A stretch of DNA of 64,000 nucleotides from an uncultured Winogradskyella sp. (GTDB lineage Bacteria > Bacteroidota > Bacteroidia > Flavobacteriales > Flavobacteriaceae), in contig NZ_CANMJY010000013.1 of NCBI RefSeq assembly GCF_947498345.1, positions 45,489-109,488 on the forward strand, given 5' to 3'. Positions 34,977 to 44,064 of the stretch are shown piece after piece; the stretch's first letter is position 1; every line of letters starts with the position of its first letter. The notes beneath the pieces were generated by a model. That model saw only the letters and a program-made list of their open reading frames with translations, made no database searches and was not told the origin of the DNA. Both the position numbers and the translations under genes were made by a program.

Positions 34977-35225
34977 ATGAATATTAAACAACAAAAAGAA
35001 AGAAAGCTTGGAATATTAAGAGGTCTAATGATATGTGAGATATTACTATTAAAAAATTCACCTCCTAAAACACCAAAAGAAGCATTCAATAAGGCTAAAG
35101 ATATTGTGTTTATATTGAAAGCTCATTATAAATTATCCAGACAACCTTTACCTAATTATCCAAAAGGCGGTTTATCTATGGTAGGAAACACAGATAAACG
35201 AGAAGTAATATTAAAAAATGATTAA
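34977..35225 (+). CDS. Hypothetical phage protein
   Basis: 82 residues, helical and basic. A TTATCTTTA promoter-like element lies just before its start, after a 153-base gap that follows terL and holds nothing else I can identify. It overlaps the next gene by 8 bases. Confidence 0.55.
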   Translation: MNIKQQKERKLGILRGLMICEILLLKNSPPKTPKEAFNKAKDIVFILKAHYKLSRQPLPNYPKGGLSMVGNTDKREVILKND

Positions 35226-35424
35226 TCCAAAAGAACTTAGAATAGACAGGTATTATCACTCAGAAGGTTTGATTATTCAAGAAAGAGATAAGCCTACCAC
35301 CATAACAACTACTAAAGACTTTTTAATGACTAAAGAGATTTTAATAGATGTGTTAACCAGCCCATATAATTATGATATTTCACCTATCTCACTAACAGAA
35401 CAATGGCTTTTGGATTTGTATTAA
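35218..35424 (+). pseudogene. N-terminal part of a gene apparently split by a frameshift
   Basis: 68 residues ending in ISLTEQWLLDLY. In related Bacteroidota phages a single protein of ~130-150 residues continues from LTEEWLLKFGF to a C-terminal YVHQLQNLYFALTGEEL. Here that end lies in the next frame (35403-35624). The break is at about 35,405-35,420. It could be a true frameshift, a sequencing error or an evolved split. Confidence 0.55.
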
Positions 35425-35624
35425 TTTATAAAGACGAAAGCTTTTCTGTATACGATTATGAAAAAAATAAGTTTTTCGGTTTTAACATAAACACAAACAA
35501 TCTCATTGGGAATAGTTTAGATGGTTTTAGAATTGGTGAAGGTCTATATATACCTAGAATTAAATATGTCCACCAACTACAGGATTTTTATTTCGCATTA
35601 TCAGGAGAAGAACTAAAAAGATGA
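35403..35624 (+). pseudogene. C-terminal part of the split gene
   Basis: 73 residues beginning MAFGFVLIYKDESF and ending KYVHQLQDFYFALSGEEL, the expected continuation of the preceding frame. It overlaps that frame by 22 bases. If translated alone from its own ATG, the two might still form a two-part protein. Confidence 0.55.
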
Positions 35625-35776
35625 AACAACCGAAAAACAACAAATGGGACGAAGTAGGTAAGATGATAAGTGAGTTTTCTAAATCCGCAGGTATGTCAGT
35701 TAAACAACTCTCAGAAGCAATGAGTAAACAAAAAACCTCACAATTCCCTGAAAACAAAAGTAAGTTCCATCATTAA
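35621..35776 (+). CDS. Small phage protein
   Basis: 51 residues. It starts at an ATGA overlap. A helix (WDEVGKMISEFSKSAGMS) and a short HTH-like turn (VKQLSEAMSKQ) are visible, perhaps a tiny DNA-binding protein. It is the last gene before the structural-gene promoter. Confidence 0.45.
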   Translation: MKQPKNNKWDEVGKMISEFSKSAGMSVKQLSEAMSKQKTSQFPENKSKFHH

Positions 35777-35811
35777 ACCTAAATTTAAAAGATTTAAAAA
35801 TAATTAATTTA

Positions 35812-35846
35812 ATTTAGTCTAAATAAGAATTAATTCACTATATTTG
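35812..35846 (+). promoter_or_regulatory. Late (structural) promoter, first copy
   Basis: ATTTAGTCTAAAT (an inverted repeat at 35812-35824), then AAGAAT, 8 bases and TATATTTG (35839-35846). The same 18-base upstream block and the same spacing recur at 52511-52545 before the tail-spike gene. The start of transcription should be about 35,852. Confidence 0.65.
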
Positions 35847-35851
35847 CTACA

Positions 35852-35967
35852 GTTCACTTATTAACCTTGTATAAGGTCAATCAGTGGACTTTTTTATTGT
35901 AACATATTTAAGTGAACCCAAGAACAAGTCCAATGTAAGCCCTGTAAGGCTGAGTTGGATTTTTTTT
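35852..35967 (+). promoter_or_regulatory. Leader RNA with two terminator-like hairpins and possible alternative pairing
   Basis: Hairpin 1: GTTCACT (35852-35858) with AGTGGAC (35883-35889), inner ACCTT/AAGGT, followed by six T. Hairpin 2: AGTCCAA (35927-35933) with TTGGATT (35955-35961), inner AGCC/GGCT, followed by T. Alternatively, GTTCACTTA (35852-35860) can pair perfectly with TAAGTGAAC (35909-35917), which would break hairpin 1. The portal ATG is 11 bases after hairpin 2. Confidence 0.5.
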
Positions 35968-35971
35968 ATTT

Positions 35972-37699
35972 ATGTCAGTAGTAGATTTTATTAAAAATAA
36001 AACAGGTAGTAGTTATCTTGCTTTGGCAACAAGGCAACAAAAGCAACTGTCTTATCTAACTGAATCAAAAGTTCAAGAGGAAATTAATGTTACATATCTA
36101 GAGCAATTTGCACAGCGCAACTATATAAGCCAAGATTACTTTTTAAATTGGGTAAAGGCTATATTCAAAACAGATAATTTTCTAACATTTTTCAAATATT
36201 TCAGGCATCCCTTATCTTCTGCAAGATTAATCAATGATAAAATAAAACCTCAGTTAGAGCGTGTTTTCCACGCAGAAGACTCATACTTCAAGTATATTAT
36301 TAGAGGACAAGAGGTTGAACGACCAGAAGAGCTAGAAGTTGAGAAATTCCAAGACATTATTTTCAATGCTTTACTTTTTAATTACAATGATATTATAGTA
36401 CATGATCTAAAAGAAGTTAACACACCATACAGGGAGATAGTATCAATAGAAAATGTAGTAGCTATTAAGTCTTTTAGAAGCGAAATACATCAAATCGCAT
36501 ATTCCGCATCAGTGATAATTGAGGATAAAGAAACATTTGGTTATCTATATATGGATAAAGAACGGTATATGTTCTTTAACAATAGTTTTGAGCCGTTATT
36601 AGACGTTGAACACGATTTAAACAGATGTCCAGCAGAATATATTTCTAAAGACCCTTTTAGTAGTGAAAACGATATAGTCAGAAAATGTATATTCTCTTAT
36701 AATATTGAATCCTTAGAGGAATATGTCTTTTTAAAGACACTTCAAAGGATGACAGAACCTAATGGGGCAATACCAATAGTAACACAGTTAAACACTTCAG
36801 TAAAAAATAAAAACAAAGCTAAAAGCGGTGACAACACACCGATGAGTGCTAATACCATATCTAGTCAAAAGCCAGAATTAACATCTGAAGTAATTGGTAA
36901 AACTAATGATTCACCATTACAGGCTGGTAGTAGGGTGAAAGTACCAATGATAAAGAAGCAAGATGGGTCATTAGACATGGATGCAGTTAAAAATTTCCTT
37001 AACTTTTTCTATGTGCCTGTTGATATCTTAGAATTTATAAACAAACGTATTAGTGAGGTAGAAAAAAACATCATTGTTTCTATATTAGGCGACTATTCTG
37101 AAGCCAGCGAGAGTGCTAAAAATGAAATACAAGTACAAAAAAGCTACGAAAACAAACAGGATAAATTAAGGGCATTTGCATCTAATCTAACGCGTATACG
37201 TAATCGTTCCGATTGGTCATTGTTAGCTCTAAAATACAGTCCTGAATCTATTACAGTGGATTGTTTTCAAGGTTCAGATTTCTTCATAGAGTCGCAAGAA
37301 GATATATATAATTTACTAGGAAAATCTCCAAATGCAATAGAGCGAAAAAATCTATTGCAGAGATTATCCAGGAATAGAAATAAATTCAATCCAAACAAAG
37401 CAAAAAGAGAATCTATAATGTATACTCTTATGCCTTATTCTACAGATAAAGATTTTGACAAGGCATTAACAAGGTCTACAGTAAATGATATTGTATTTGA
37501 GTACCAAACACGATTTACATATTGGATAGACAAGTTCGAGTCAACATACGGTGACTTAGTATTCTTTTGGGACTTAATAGAGGGTACTGATAGCGAAAAA
37601 ACAGTATTAATAAATAATTTAATAACAACTATAATAAAAGAAGATTATGGCAAAAACAGTAAAGAAGCCAATAGTACACTTGAGAGTGTACAAGAGTAA
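35972..37699 (+). CDS. Portal protein
   Basis: 575 residues, the right length and place (after terminase, before scaffold and capsid). No small motif defines portals, but the pattern (NRCPAEYISKDPF; a long helical section around 345-400 with YSEASESAKNEIQVQKSYENK, in part; an alpha-helical C-terminus) fits portals of Bacteroidota siphophages. It forms the dodecameric ring through which DNA passes. Its end overlaps the next gene by 53 bases. Confidence 0.75.
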   Translation: MSVVDFIKNKTGSSYLALATRQQKQLSYLTESKVQEEINVTYLEQFAQRNYISQDYFLNWVKAIFKTDNFLTFFKYFRHPLSSARLINDKIKPQLERVFHAEDSYFKYIIRGQEVERPEELEVEKFQDIIFNALLFNYNDIIVHDLKEVNTPYREIVSIENVVAIKSFRSEIHQIAYSASVIIEDKETFGYLYMDKERYMFFNNSFEPLLDVEHDLNRCPAEYISKDPFSSENDIVRKCIFSYNIESLEEYVFLKTLQRMTEPNGAIPIVTQLNTSVKNKNKAKSGDNTPMSANTISSQKPELTSEVIGKTNDSPLQAGSRVKVPMIKKQDGSLDMDAVKNFLNFFYVPVDILEFINKRISEVEKNIIVSILGDYSEASESAKNEIQVQKSYENKQDKLRAFASNLTRIRNRSDWSLLALKYSPESITVDCFQGSDFFIESQEDIYNLLGKSPNAIERKNLLQRLSRNRNKFNPNKAKRESIMYTLMPYSTDKDFDKALTRSTVNDIVFEYQTRFTYWIDKFESTYGDLVFFWDLIEGTDSEKTVLINNLITTIIKEDYGKNSKEANSTLESVQE

Positions 37700-38078
37700 T
37701 GGCATGGGTAATAAGGTTAGCTATGATGAGAACCGAAAAGTCCAAAATGAAAACACCTTAGTAAAACTACAACACAACTCTTTAGAGTGGACTAACTATC
37801 TAAAAAACATAAGGTTTTTAGGATATATCAAAGTTGACGTAGAAGGTGCTTATTTAATTGATGAAGCAAATTTAGAAGATCCTAAAACAACAGAAGTAAA
37901 AGGTGATGTTTTAAAATCAATTACTGTAGAAGTTGAACAAGCTTTCTCAGGAAATAAAGAAGTAGAATTAACACCAGAGCAAAAGAAAATAGCAGAATTA
38001 GAAGCTAAGATCGAGGCTTTGTCTAAACCGAAAAAATCAACTAACAAACCTAAAACAACAGCACCAGAAAAAAAGTAG
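37647..38078 (+). CDS. Hypothetical head protein
   Basis: 143 residues. The first part is beta-like (VHLRVYKSNGMGNKVSYDEN), and the C-terminus is a Lys/Pro-rich low-complexity tail. It starts inside the portal gene. Position suggests a head-assembly or decoration role; unproven. Confidence 0.6.
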   Translation: MAKTVKKPIVHLRVYKSNGMGNKVSYDENRKVQNENTLVKLQHNSLEWTNYLKNIRFLGYIKVDVEGAYLIDEANLEDPKTTEVKGDVLKSITVEVEQAFSGNKEVELTPEQKKIAELEAKIEALSKPKKSTNKPKTTAPEKK

Positions 38079-38099
38079 AATAATTAAACATAAAAGACT

Positions 38100-38993
38100 A
38101 TGGAATTTACACCAGAATTTATTGAACAAAACGGATTAAGCGAAGAACAAGTAAAAGGAATTACAACATTAGCAACAGACCATATTGCAACCCTAAAAAA
38201 AGACTGGGATGGAAAAGCAAATCAAAACGCAGAAGGAATTTTAAACGGTGTTATTAAGTCAACACAAGAAAAGTTTGGACTTAATATAGAAAGGGAACAA
38301 GGTGAAAAGTACGCAGATTATATAGAGCGTATCACAGGAAGTCATTTTGAGACTAAACAACAAGAAATAGACCGTTTAAAAGGTGAGTATGAAACAAAAA
38401 TGAAAGACTTTAAAGGGGGTGACGCTCTTAAAGGTGAGTTAGACGCAGCAAAAGAAAAGTTAGATCAAGCTTTACAGAAGTATGCTAATTATGATGAGAT
38501 AGCAGATAAGGCTAAAAACTATGAAGATCTAATACCTAAATATAGAACCTTAAAAGAAGAAGTGAGTTTCAATTCTGTTAAACCATTATTTCCAGAGACA
38601 GTAAATCCATATGAAGCAGACGCAAAATGGAATGCTTTTAAGAATGAAATTAAAGAAAAGTACACTATAGAGTTTGTAGATAATAAAGCTATTGCAATAG
38701 ATAAAGAAAACGAACATAGAAGAGTAGATTTATCAGATTTATTGTCTAAAAATGATGAAATACAAGGGCTTTTAGAGGGTAGACAACAAAAAGGAACAGG
38801 TGCAGAACCAAAAAAGTTACATGTAGTTGAGGGCGTACCTTTTAAAGTTCCTGAAAATGCTACCATTAAAGAAGTGTCAACATTAATAAAAGAGTATTTA
38901 GCAACTATAAACATATCAGTAACTAGCCCTGATTATGGCTCTAAGTTTGCAGAGTTAAATGCTAAAATTACACAGACAAAGAAGTCTGCCTAA
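38100..38993 (+). CDS. Capsid scaffold protein
   Basis: 297 residues, strongly helical with a long coiled-coil region (about 90-160; KQQEIDRLKGEYETKMKDF) and high Lys/Glu content, directly before the major capsid gene. This is the form of gp20-like scaffolds, which guide prohead assembly and leave the head. No protease motif is visible, so removal must be by another route. Confidence 0.75.
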   Translation: MEFTPEFIEQNGLSEEQVKGITTLATDHIATLKKDWDGKANQNAEGILNGVIKSTQEKFGLNIEREQGEKYADYIERITGSHFETKQQEIDRLKGEYETKMKDFKGGDALKGELDAAKEKLDQALQKYANYDEIADKAKNYEDLIPKYRTLKEEVSFNSVKPLFPETVNPYEADAKWNAFKNEIKEKYTIEFVDNKAIAIDKENEHRRVDLSDLLSKNDEIQGLLEGRQQKGTGAEPKKLHVVEGVPFKVPENATIKEVSTLIKEYLATINISVTSPDYGSKFAELNAKITQTKKSA

Positions 38994-39065
38994 ATAAAGC
39001 CAAAAAGGCAAAAAAAACAAAGTAGCAAAAGGACTTGCATAGTATTAATTTTAAAATAAACGAAA

Positions 39066-40142
39066 ATGCCATTATTAGATGCAACTGATTGGAACAACAT
39101 TCAGATTTCTGATGCTACAAACGACAAACGTTTTTCAGAATTAGGAATAGTTGATGCAGTCAAAGAATCGACGAGAGGTGTGGATTATATTCCACCTAGC
39201 GCAGTTGAACAATTGCGAAAAAGCTCGTCACTAAGACAACTGGAAATTCCAGTATTAAAAGATCAGCAAGTAACTGTTGTAACAACACCAGGATTTGCTA
39301 ATATTCCGTCTAACTTACCTGAATCAGATAAATACAGTTTTACGGCTGTAGATTTATTCTCAGGATTTAGACATTATGACGCTCAATACGACAACAATAT
39401 GGTTGACGGTGAATGGGCTAAGACGGAAGTTATGAAAAATGTTGCCTATGCTTTAGGTAACTCTGTAGAAAGCTTATTATCTACTACACTAGAGACACGT
39501 AAAACACAAGTATTAGCTAATACAACACAAGTATCTCAAGGCGATGGAACATTTACATTCAATGCTTCAACAGATACATTAAGTGTTAGTAAAGCAGCTC
39601 AAAAAGAAACTATGTTTTACAATTTAGAGCAGTTAATGGCCGCGAATGAATTGCCAGGGAATTACCGAATAGCAACAAACCGAGCAGGTTTATCTGTTCA
39701 AAAATCTGAAGCAGCAAAATACGGTGCTTCTAATGATAAGAACCTACAAGCTTTGGGTATGCTTGATGCAAGTCGCATGCACGAGTCAGGAAACATAGCA
39801 GCAGGATCAGATGTGTTTAACGGATGGTTCTTAAGAGATGGTTCTATTGGGGTTTATGAAAACTTCCCTTATGACTTTAGAAACGGGACAAAGTTCGCTG
39901 GAAAAGAATGGTCAATAACAGATGTTGAATTACCTTTTTCTAGAATGAGAGCAAACGTATACGTTAATAACGAAGCAACTGATGCAACAGCGTTAGTAGG
40001 TGCTGGTACTGATTCAAACTTAATTATGACGCACTTCAAAGAAATGGCTATATGGTTAAGATTTTATATAGTTCATCCTTATAACTCAGATTTGGCGACA
40101 CGTTCAAACGATATTGTGAAAATTAAAGGTCTAACTTCTTAA
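39066..40142 (+). CDS. Major capsid protein
   Basis: 358 residues, normal for an HK97-fold capsid protein. Typical blocks are the N-terminal arm (to ~60), SSSLRQLEIPVLKDQQVTVV, and a C-terminal beta-rich domain (MTHFKEMAIWLRFYIVHPYN). Its place after the scaffold supports the call. There is no N-terminal delta domain, which fits a separate scaffold. Confidence 0.82.
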   Translation: MPLLDATDWNNIQISDATNDKRFSELGIVDAVKESTRGVDYIPPSAVEQLRKSSSLRQLEIPVLKDQQVTVVTTPGFANIPSNLPESDKYSFTAVDLFSGFRHYDAQYDNNMVDGEWAKTEVMKNVAYALGNSVESLLSTTLETRKTQVLANTTQVSQGDGTFTFNASTDTLSVSKAAQKETMFYNLEQLMAANELPGNYRIATNRAGLSVQKSEAAKYGASNDKNLQALGMLDASRMHESGNIAAGSDVFNGWFLRDGSIGVYENFPYDFRNGTKFAGKEWSITDVELPFSRMRANVYVNNEATDATALVGAGTDSNLIMTHFKEMAIWLRFYIVHPYNSDLATRSNDIVKIKGLTS

Positions 40143-40152
40143 AACTAAAAAA

Positions 40153-40584
40153 ATGGGATATTATATATCAAAAGCAGACGGAAGCAGAATACCATTTGCA
40201 GAAAGTGGTGAGCTTAATTTTGTAGAGACAATTACTGCTGCCAAAACTTTAAAAGTAGAGGACAGTGGTAAGACATTTATTTTAGACGCAGCAGCTGGTG
40301 CAGAAATAACACTACCAGCTTTAGCAAGTGGATTAAATTACAGATTTATAGTAGGTTCGGCTTTTGCTACTACCAACTGGACTATTGTTTCTTCTACAAG
40401 TGTTATACAAGGAAATGTTTTAGTCGCTGGTGCTCATGTTGCTGGTTCAGATGAAAACACAATTAGTTTTGTAGCTACAGCAGAATCAATAGGTGACTAT
40501 GTTAATTTGACGAGTGATGGAACAAACTTTTACGTAAGTGGAAGCGGTGTTTCTTCAGGTGCAATAACACTAACATCGGTCTAA
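40153..40584 (+). CDS. Probable capsid decoration or head-fibre protein
   Basis: 143 residues, nearly all beta strand, low in charge and rich in Ala, Gly, Ser and Thr (TFILDAAAGAEITLPALASG). This pattern is common for small virion surface proteins. It starts 10 bases after the capsid gene. The head-surface role is inferred. Confidence 0.6.
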   Translation: MGYYISKADGSRIPFAESGELNFVETITAAKTLKVEDSGKTFILDAAAGAEITLPALASGLNYRFIVGSAFATTNWTIVSSTSVIQGNVLVAGAHVAGSDENTISFVATAESIGDYVNLTSDGTNFYVSGSGVSSGAITLTSV

Positions 40585-40585
40585 C

Positions 40586-41713
40586 ATGATTTTAGGAATA
40601 GCAGAAGATTTTACAAGTAATATAAGTTTAGACACGCAATTAACGAGTCCATCTGATAGCGGACTGTTTTTAAATAGCGGTGTACACCCTAGTATTACTT
40701 TAGAGAATCTACTAGCTTTCCTACCAAGCGAATATACAGTTGAAAAAGATTATGATTCTGATAAGACTTATGGCAAATTTGAGAATACTAGAAATAAAAG
40801 TGATTTAGTAGTTTACAATAATAAAATATATCAATCATTAGTAACTGCGAACACAGGAAATCAACCTGATACGAGTACTAATGAATGGTTAGAAACTAAT
40901 ATTGAATCATTACGCCTTAAACACTTAATTTTTAGTGTTCTTGATAAAGCCTATGCAGACTTAAGATTAACCAAAAGATTGGTTGATAGTCAAGAAATAT
41001 ATGATATAGGTAAACACGAAATAACATTACCTAATGATTATGCAGCATGGGTATTTGAGCCAAAAGGATCTGATTATGTAACTATTAAAATAAATCAAGT
41101 AGCATTTACCAAAAAATCAACAACACCTGTTAATTTATATGTAGTAAATCAAGGTGTTTTAATTGATACTTTACAAATAACACCTTCAAACGGTATAGTA
41201 GAATTTAAAGATTTGAACTATACTTTTAAAGGAAAGGGAAGTTGGTATTTTGTTATAGACGCTCAAGATGTTTTAGTAGGGGATTATAATATTGACCCTT
41301 TAAGTTTTAATGGTTTTGTAGTCTCTACAGCAGTTGGAACAGGTGATTCGCCAGAGACGGCTAAATACTCTTATTCAACAAACGGAAACGGATTAGGTTT
41401 TAATATATCATGTTATCTGGACTCTAGTAATTATATCGAAAACAATATAGAATCCTTTGGGAACTATGTAAGAGCACTATTTGAGTATGTAGTATTTCAA
41501 ACATATTACCATAACTCTAATAATCAAAGTAACAGGGCTCAACGAATCCAAATGAAAGACGAAGTTCTTTTAATGGAGTTAAAAAGTTTACAAAGTGATA
41601 CTGTGGTTAGAAGATATAATTCTGAGAAGAAGAAAGCAATTAAGCAATTGCAGTTAACCTTTGATACAGAATTAGATGACAATGATTATGAAATTGAAGT
41701 AACTACGATATGA
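40586..41713 (+). CDS. Head-tail connector-region protein with carbohydrate-binding-like module
   Basis: 375 residues. Around residues 70-105 there is a small module (VVYNNKIYQSLVTANTGNQP ending STNEWLE) like the chitin/carbohydrate-binding repeats of many phage proteins. The remainder holds a beta sandwich and a long C-terminal helix. It lies where connector proteins are encoded. The exact role is not known. Confidence 0.55.
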   Translation: MILGIAEDFTSNISLDTQLTSPSDSGLFLNSGVHPSITLENLLAFLPSEYTVEKDYDSDKTYGKFENTRNKSDLVVYNNKIYQSLVTANTGNQPDTSTNEWLETNIESLRLKHLIFSVLDKAYADLRLTKRLVDSQEIYDIGKHEITLPNDYAAWVFEPKGSDYVTIKINQVAFTKKSTTPVNLYVVNQGVLIDTLQITPSNGIVEFKDLNYTFKGKGSWYFVIDAQDVLVGDYNIDPLSFNGFVVSTAVGTGDSPETAKYSYSTNGNGLGFNISCYLDSSNYIENNIESFGNYVRALFEYVVFQTYYHNSNNQSNRAQRIQMKDEVLLMELKSLQSDTVVRRYNSEKKKAIKQLQLTFDTELDDNDYEIEVTTI

Positions 41714-42246
41714 ACCACATCATAACAAACACATATAATATTGACTCAGAAATACAAGAAATTCAAACTGCCTTGTATAATGAGTTAGTAAGTGTATGGG
41801 ATTCTAGTGAAATAGACGGTTATGGTAGGGTTTACAAAAACAATCGTGATGGTAAATATATACCAGAAGTTTATAAATCTGATGTAAAGCAATATAAAGA
41901 CGTAAGGTATAACAATCGATCGTGTTATTTCTTTATAGATGGTGATAGACACACTTCAGAAGATCAAATCGTATTTCAAGCCCCTTTAAAGATAGTTTTT
42001 ATGCTCAATTTAAAAGATATAAAAACTATTACTGAAAGAGCAGATGCAGACGTAAAGCGTGATGCAGAGGTTTTTTTAAGAAGATATAAAGGCATTTTTG
42101 ATATTGACGGCTACGAAAAGACTATTGAAAAGGTTTTTCAAGGGTTTGAGTTTGACAGTATTAAAAAAACTGAGAATGACATGCAACCATTACATGTATT
42201 CGCTTTAACAGGTACATTAAACTATTACATAACAGAAAAATGTTAA
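41710..42246 (+). CDS. Head-tail completion / tail terminator-like protein
   Basis: 178 residues with an alpha-beta layout (APLKIVFMLNLKDIKTITER, then HVFALTGTLNYYI) that recalls tail terminator proteins, which sit just before the tail tube gene. It overlaps the preceding gene by ATGA. The assignment is from order and shape. Confidence 0.55.
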   Translation: MNHIITNTYNIDSEIQEIQTALYNELVSVWDSSEIDGYGRVYKNNRDGKYIPEVYKSDVKQYKDVRYNNRSCYFFIDGDRHTSEDQIVFQAPLKIVFMLNLKDIKTITERADADVKRDAEVFLRRYKGIFDIDGYEKTIEKVFQGFEFDSIKKTENDMQPLHVFALTGTLNYYITEKC

Positions 42247-42249
42247 ATC

Positions 42250-42426
42250 ATGGCAAAAGAAAAAGACACAAAAAAGGAATTACTCAAAGAGGAACTTTTT
42301 GAGGTAATACCATTAATAGATGTTGGATGCTTTAAAAGTGGAAAACCTAAACATCCAAAAGGTAAACCATCTAAGGTAAACGCAGAAAAAAGAGATAATT
42401 GGAAATTAAATAATATTATAAAATGA
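42250..42426 (+). CDS. Small basic phage protein
   Basis: 58 residues, Lys-rich, with KSGKPKHPKGKPSK in the middle. It lies between the tail terminator-like and tail tube genes and overlaps the latter by ATGA. Proteins ending in such a basic segment may be minor head-tail parts. No family recognised. Confidence 0.5.
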   Translation: MAKEKDTKKELLKEELFEVIPLIDVGCFKSGKPKHPKGKPSKVNAEKRDNWKLNNIIK

Positions 42427-43361
42427 CAGCACAAGAATTAACAAACTTAGGTGTTTGTGGAGCAGGTAATGCGATGGGTTTCAATGTTGATAATGGATGT
42501 CCTGAAGATTTTAAAAAAGACTATACTACATGGTTTTTAGATACTTCTTTAGAGATTCCTTCAACCCAGGAAATTAATGAGACATATATAAAAAGCCTAC
42601 AGTCAAGTGGTAAACTTATCATTGTACCTAGAATGTCAAACCTAACAGATATAGGAAGTGATGACACCACAGAAACACAAGAAGACGATACTATAGTAAC
42701 AACTACAGAGGGAAAATATCGTTTTGAAATGACATACAACCATAGCATGTACTTTAATAAAGCATTAGGCTCTATTGAAGGATTTGGTAATTACCGTATG
42801 GTAAGAATCGATATTAAAGGTAATATGCTTTTAACAGAAGGAGCAAGTGGTGGTGTAAGAGGTTTTGCTACCAATGAGATTAAAAGAGGTAAACAACAGG
42901 TTGCTAAAAGCGCAGCTTCAGCAAAACGTATGTTACGAGTACAATTAGCTAATCGTTTTGAAACAGACGATAACTATGTATTATGGAAGCGAGAAAACTT
43001 AGGTTTTGATCCTAGAAACATCGCGCCTGTAACACAGATATTTTTATCTCTGACTGCCGTACCGTCTGACACAGATACTACTATTTCAGTTAAGGCAGTA
43101 GTTGATAGAGGTAGAAAAACAGCATTGAGCGGAGCATTATTCGGACAATGGTTAAATAAAGTTAATGGCTCTACATCTAATCCAACAGCAGGTGATGATA
43201 GTACAACAGCAGGAACTTATCCTTTAACTGTTGCTGCACTAAGCACAAATGATACCGGCACTATAAGTCTTTATGACAATAGTGGTAATAGTTCAGTTGT
43301 AGATATTGCTGGTTTTGGTTTGGTTAAATCAAATACATTAGCTTATACAGTCACAGCCTAA
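42423..43361 (+). CDS. Major tail tube protein
   Basis: 312 residues. The beta-rich main domain and the C-terminal ~65-residue Thr/Ser/Gly-rich domain (TGTISLYDNSGNSSVVDIAG; Ig-like) fit a siphophage tail tube with a C-terminal decoration domain. The following hairpin, typical after highly expressed structural genes, supports this. Confidence 0.65.
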   Translation: MTAQELTNLGVCGAGNAMGFNVDNGCPEDFKKDYTTWFLDTSLEIPSTQEINETYIKSLQSSGKLIIVPRMSNLTDIGSDDTTETQEDDTIVTTTEGKYRFEMTYNHSMYFNKALGSIEGFGNYRMVRIDIKGNMLLTEGASGGVRGFATNEIKRGKQQVAKSAASAKRMLRVQLANRFETDDNYVLWKRENLGFDPRNIAPVTQIFLSLTAVPSDTDTTISVKAVVDRGRKTALSGALFGQWLNKVNGSTSNPTAGDDSTTAGTYPLTVAALSTNDTGTISLYDNSGNSSVVDIAGFGLVKSNTLAYTVTA

Positions 43362-43369
43362 ATTTAAAT

Positions 43370-43407
43370 CCCTTTTCTTATTGGATTGATTTTCAATAAG
43401 AGAAGGG
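43370..43407 (+). terminator. Hairpin after the tail tube gene
   Basis: A 14-bp stem (CCCTTTTCTTATTG with CAATAAGAGAAGGG, one G-U pair), a 10-base loop, then a weak T run. It probably lowers transcription of the following genes compared with the capsid and tube genes. The next ATG is at 43418. Confidence 0.65.
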
Positions 43408-43417
43408 TAATTTTTAA

Positions 43418-43606
43418 ATGGTTATAGATGATAAATATAAAATAGGTCAATTAGTATACTTAACTACTGATGAAGATCAGTTAAAAAGGATAGTAACAGG
43501 TATTATTATACGTTCAGGAAACCTAGAGGAATATGAATTGACTTGTGGTATGGATATTTCAAGGCATGTTGAAATAGAAATAACAAAATCTAAGACCTAT
43601 GTATAA
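43418..43606 (+). CDS. Small phage tail-region protein
   Basis: 62 residues, beta-rich (YKIGQLVYLTTDEDQLKRIV). The pattern fits a small SH3-like fold common in phages. It shares a base with the next start. Function unknown. Confidence 0.55.
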   Translation: MVIDDKYKIGQLVYLTTDEDQLKRIVTGIIIRSGNLEEYELTCGMDISRHVEIEITKSKTYV

Positions 43607-44064
43607 TGTCAACAATAGCAGCGCAGTATATAGACCAGTTGACAATGGTAAAAAAAGAATTACCAAAGGTAGCGAGGCAAATATTAAAAGAGAGTGAAAA
43701 CGAGATAATTCTACTTCTGCAAGAAACACAACTTGCTAAAGGACTGGACGCAGAAGGAAATCTAACAGGGACTTATTCAAGAGCTACGGAAATAATAAGC
43801 CTGTTTGAAAAGCCGACACCACGCAAACCCAAGCGAGAAGGTGAGCCATTTAACTACGAGGCTACTGGTGAATTTTTTGACACAATGAAGTTGCTATTTA
43901 AAGACGCAATGACATATGATATTTTCACGCCAGAGTACAAGGCTAAGGAATTAAACGAGTACTTACCTAACCTTGATTTGAGCAAGGAAAACAACGAAAT
44001 AATAAATCAAAAAATATTAATGCCTAAACTAATAGAATGGGTATTGTCGAAGATAAAACTATAA
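43606..44064 (+). CDS. Hypothetical tail protein
   Basis: 152 residues, helical N-terminus (LPKVARQILKESENEIILLL) and a C-terminal part rich in Asn/Glu. It ends 28 bases inside the next gene. The place between tube and tape measure is that of the tail assembly chaperones or tail completion proteins. Confidence 0.55.
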   Translation: MSTIAAQYIDQLTMVKKELPKVARQILKESENEIILLLQETQLAKGLDAEGNLTGTYSRATEIISLFEKPTPRKPKREGEPFNYEATGEFFDTMKLLFKDAMTYDIFTPEYKAKELNEYLPNLDLSKENNEIINQKILMPKLIEWVLSKIKL

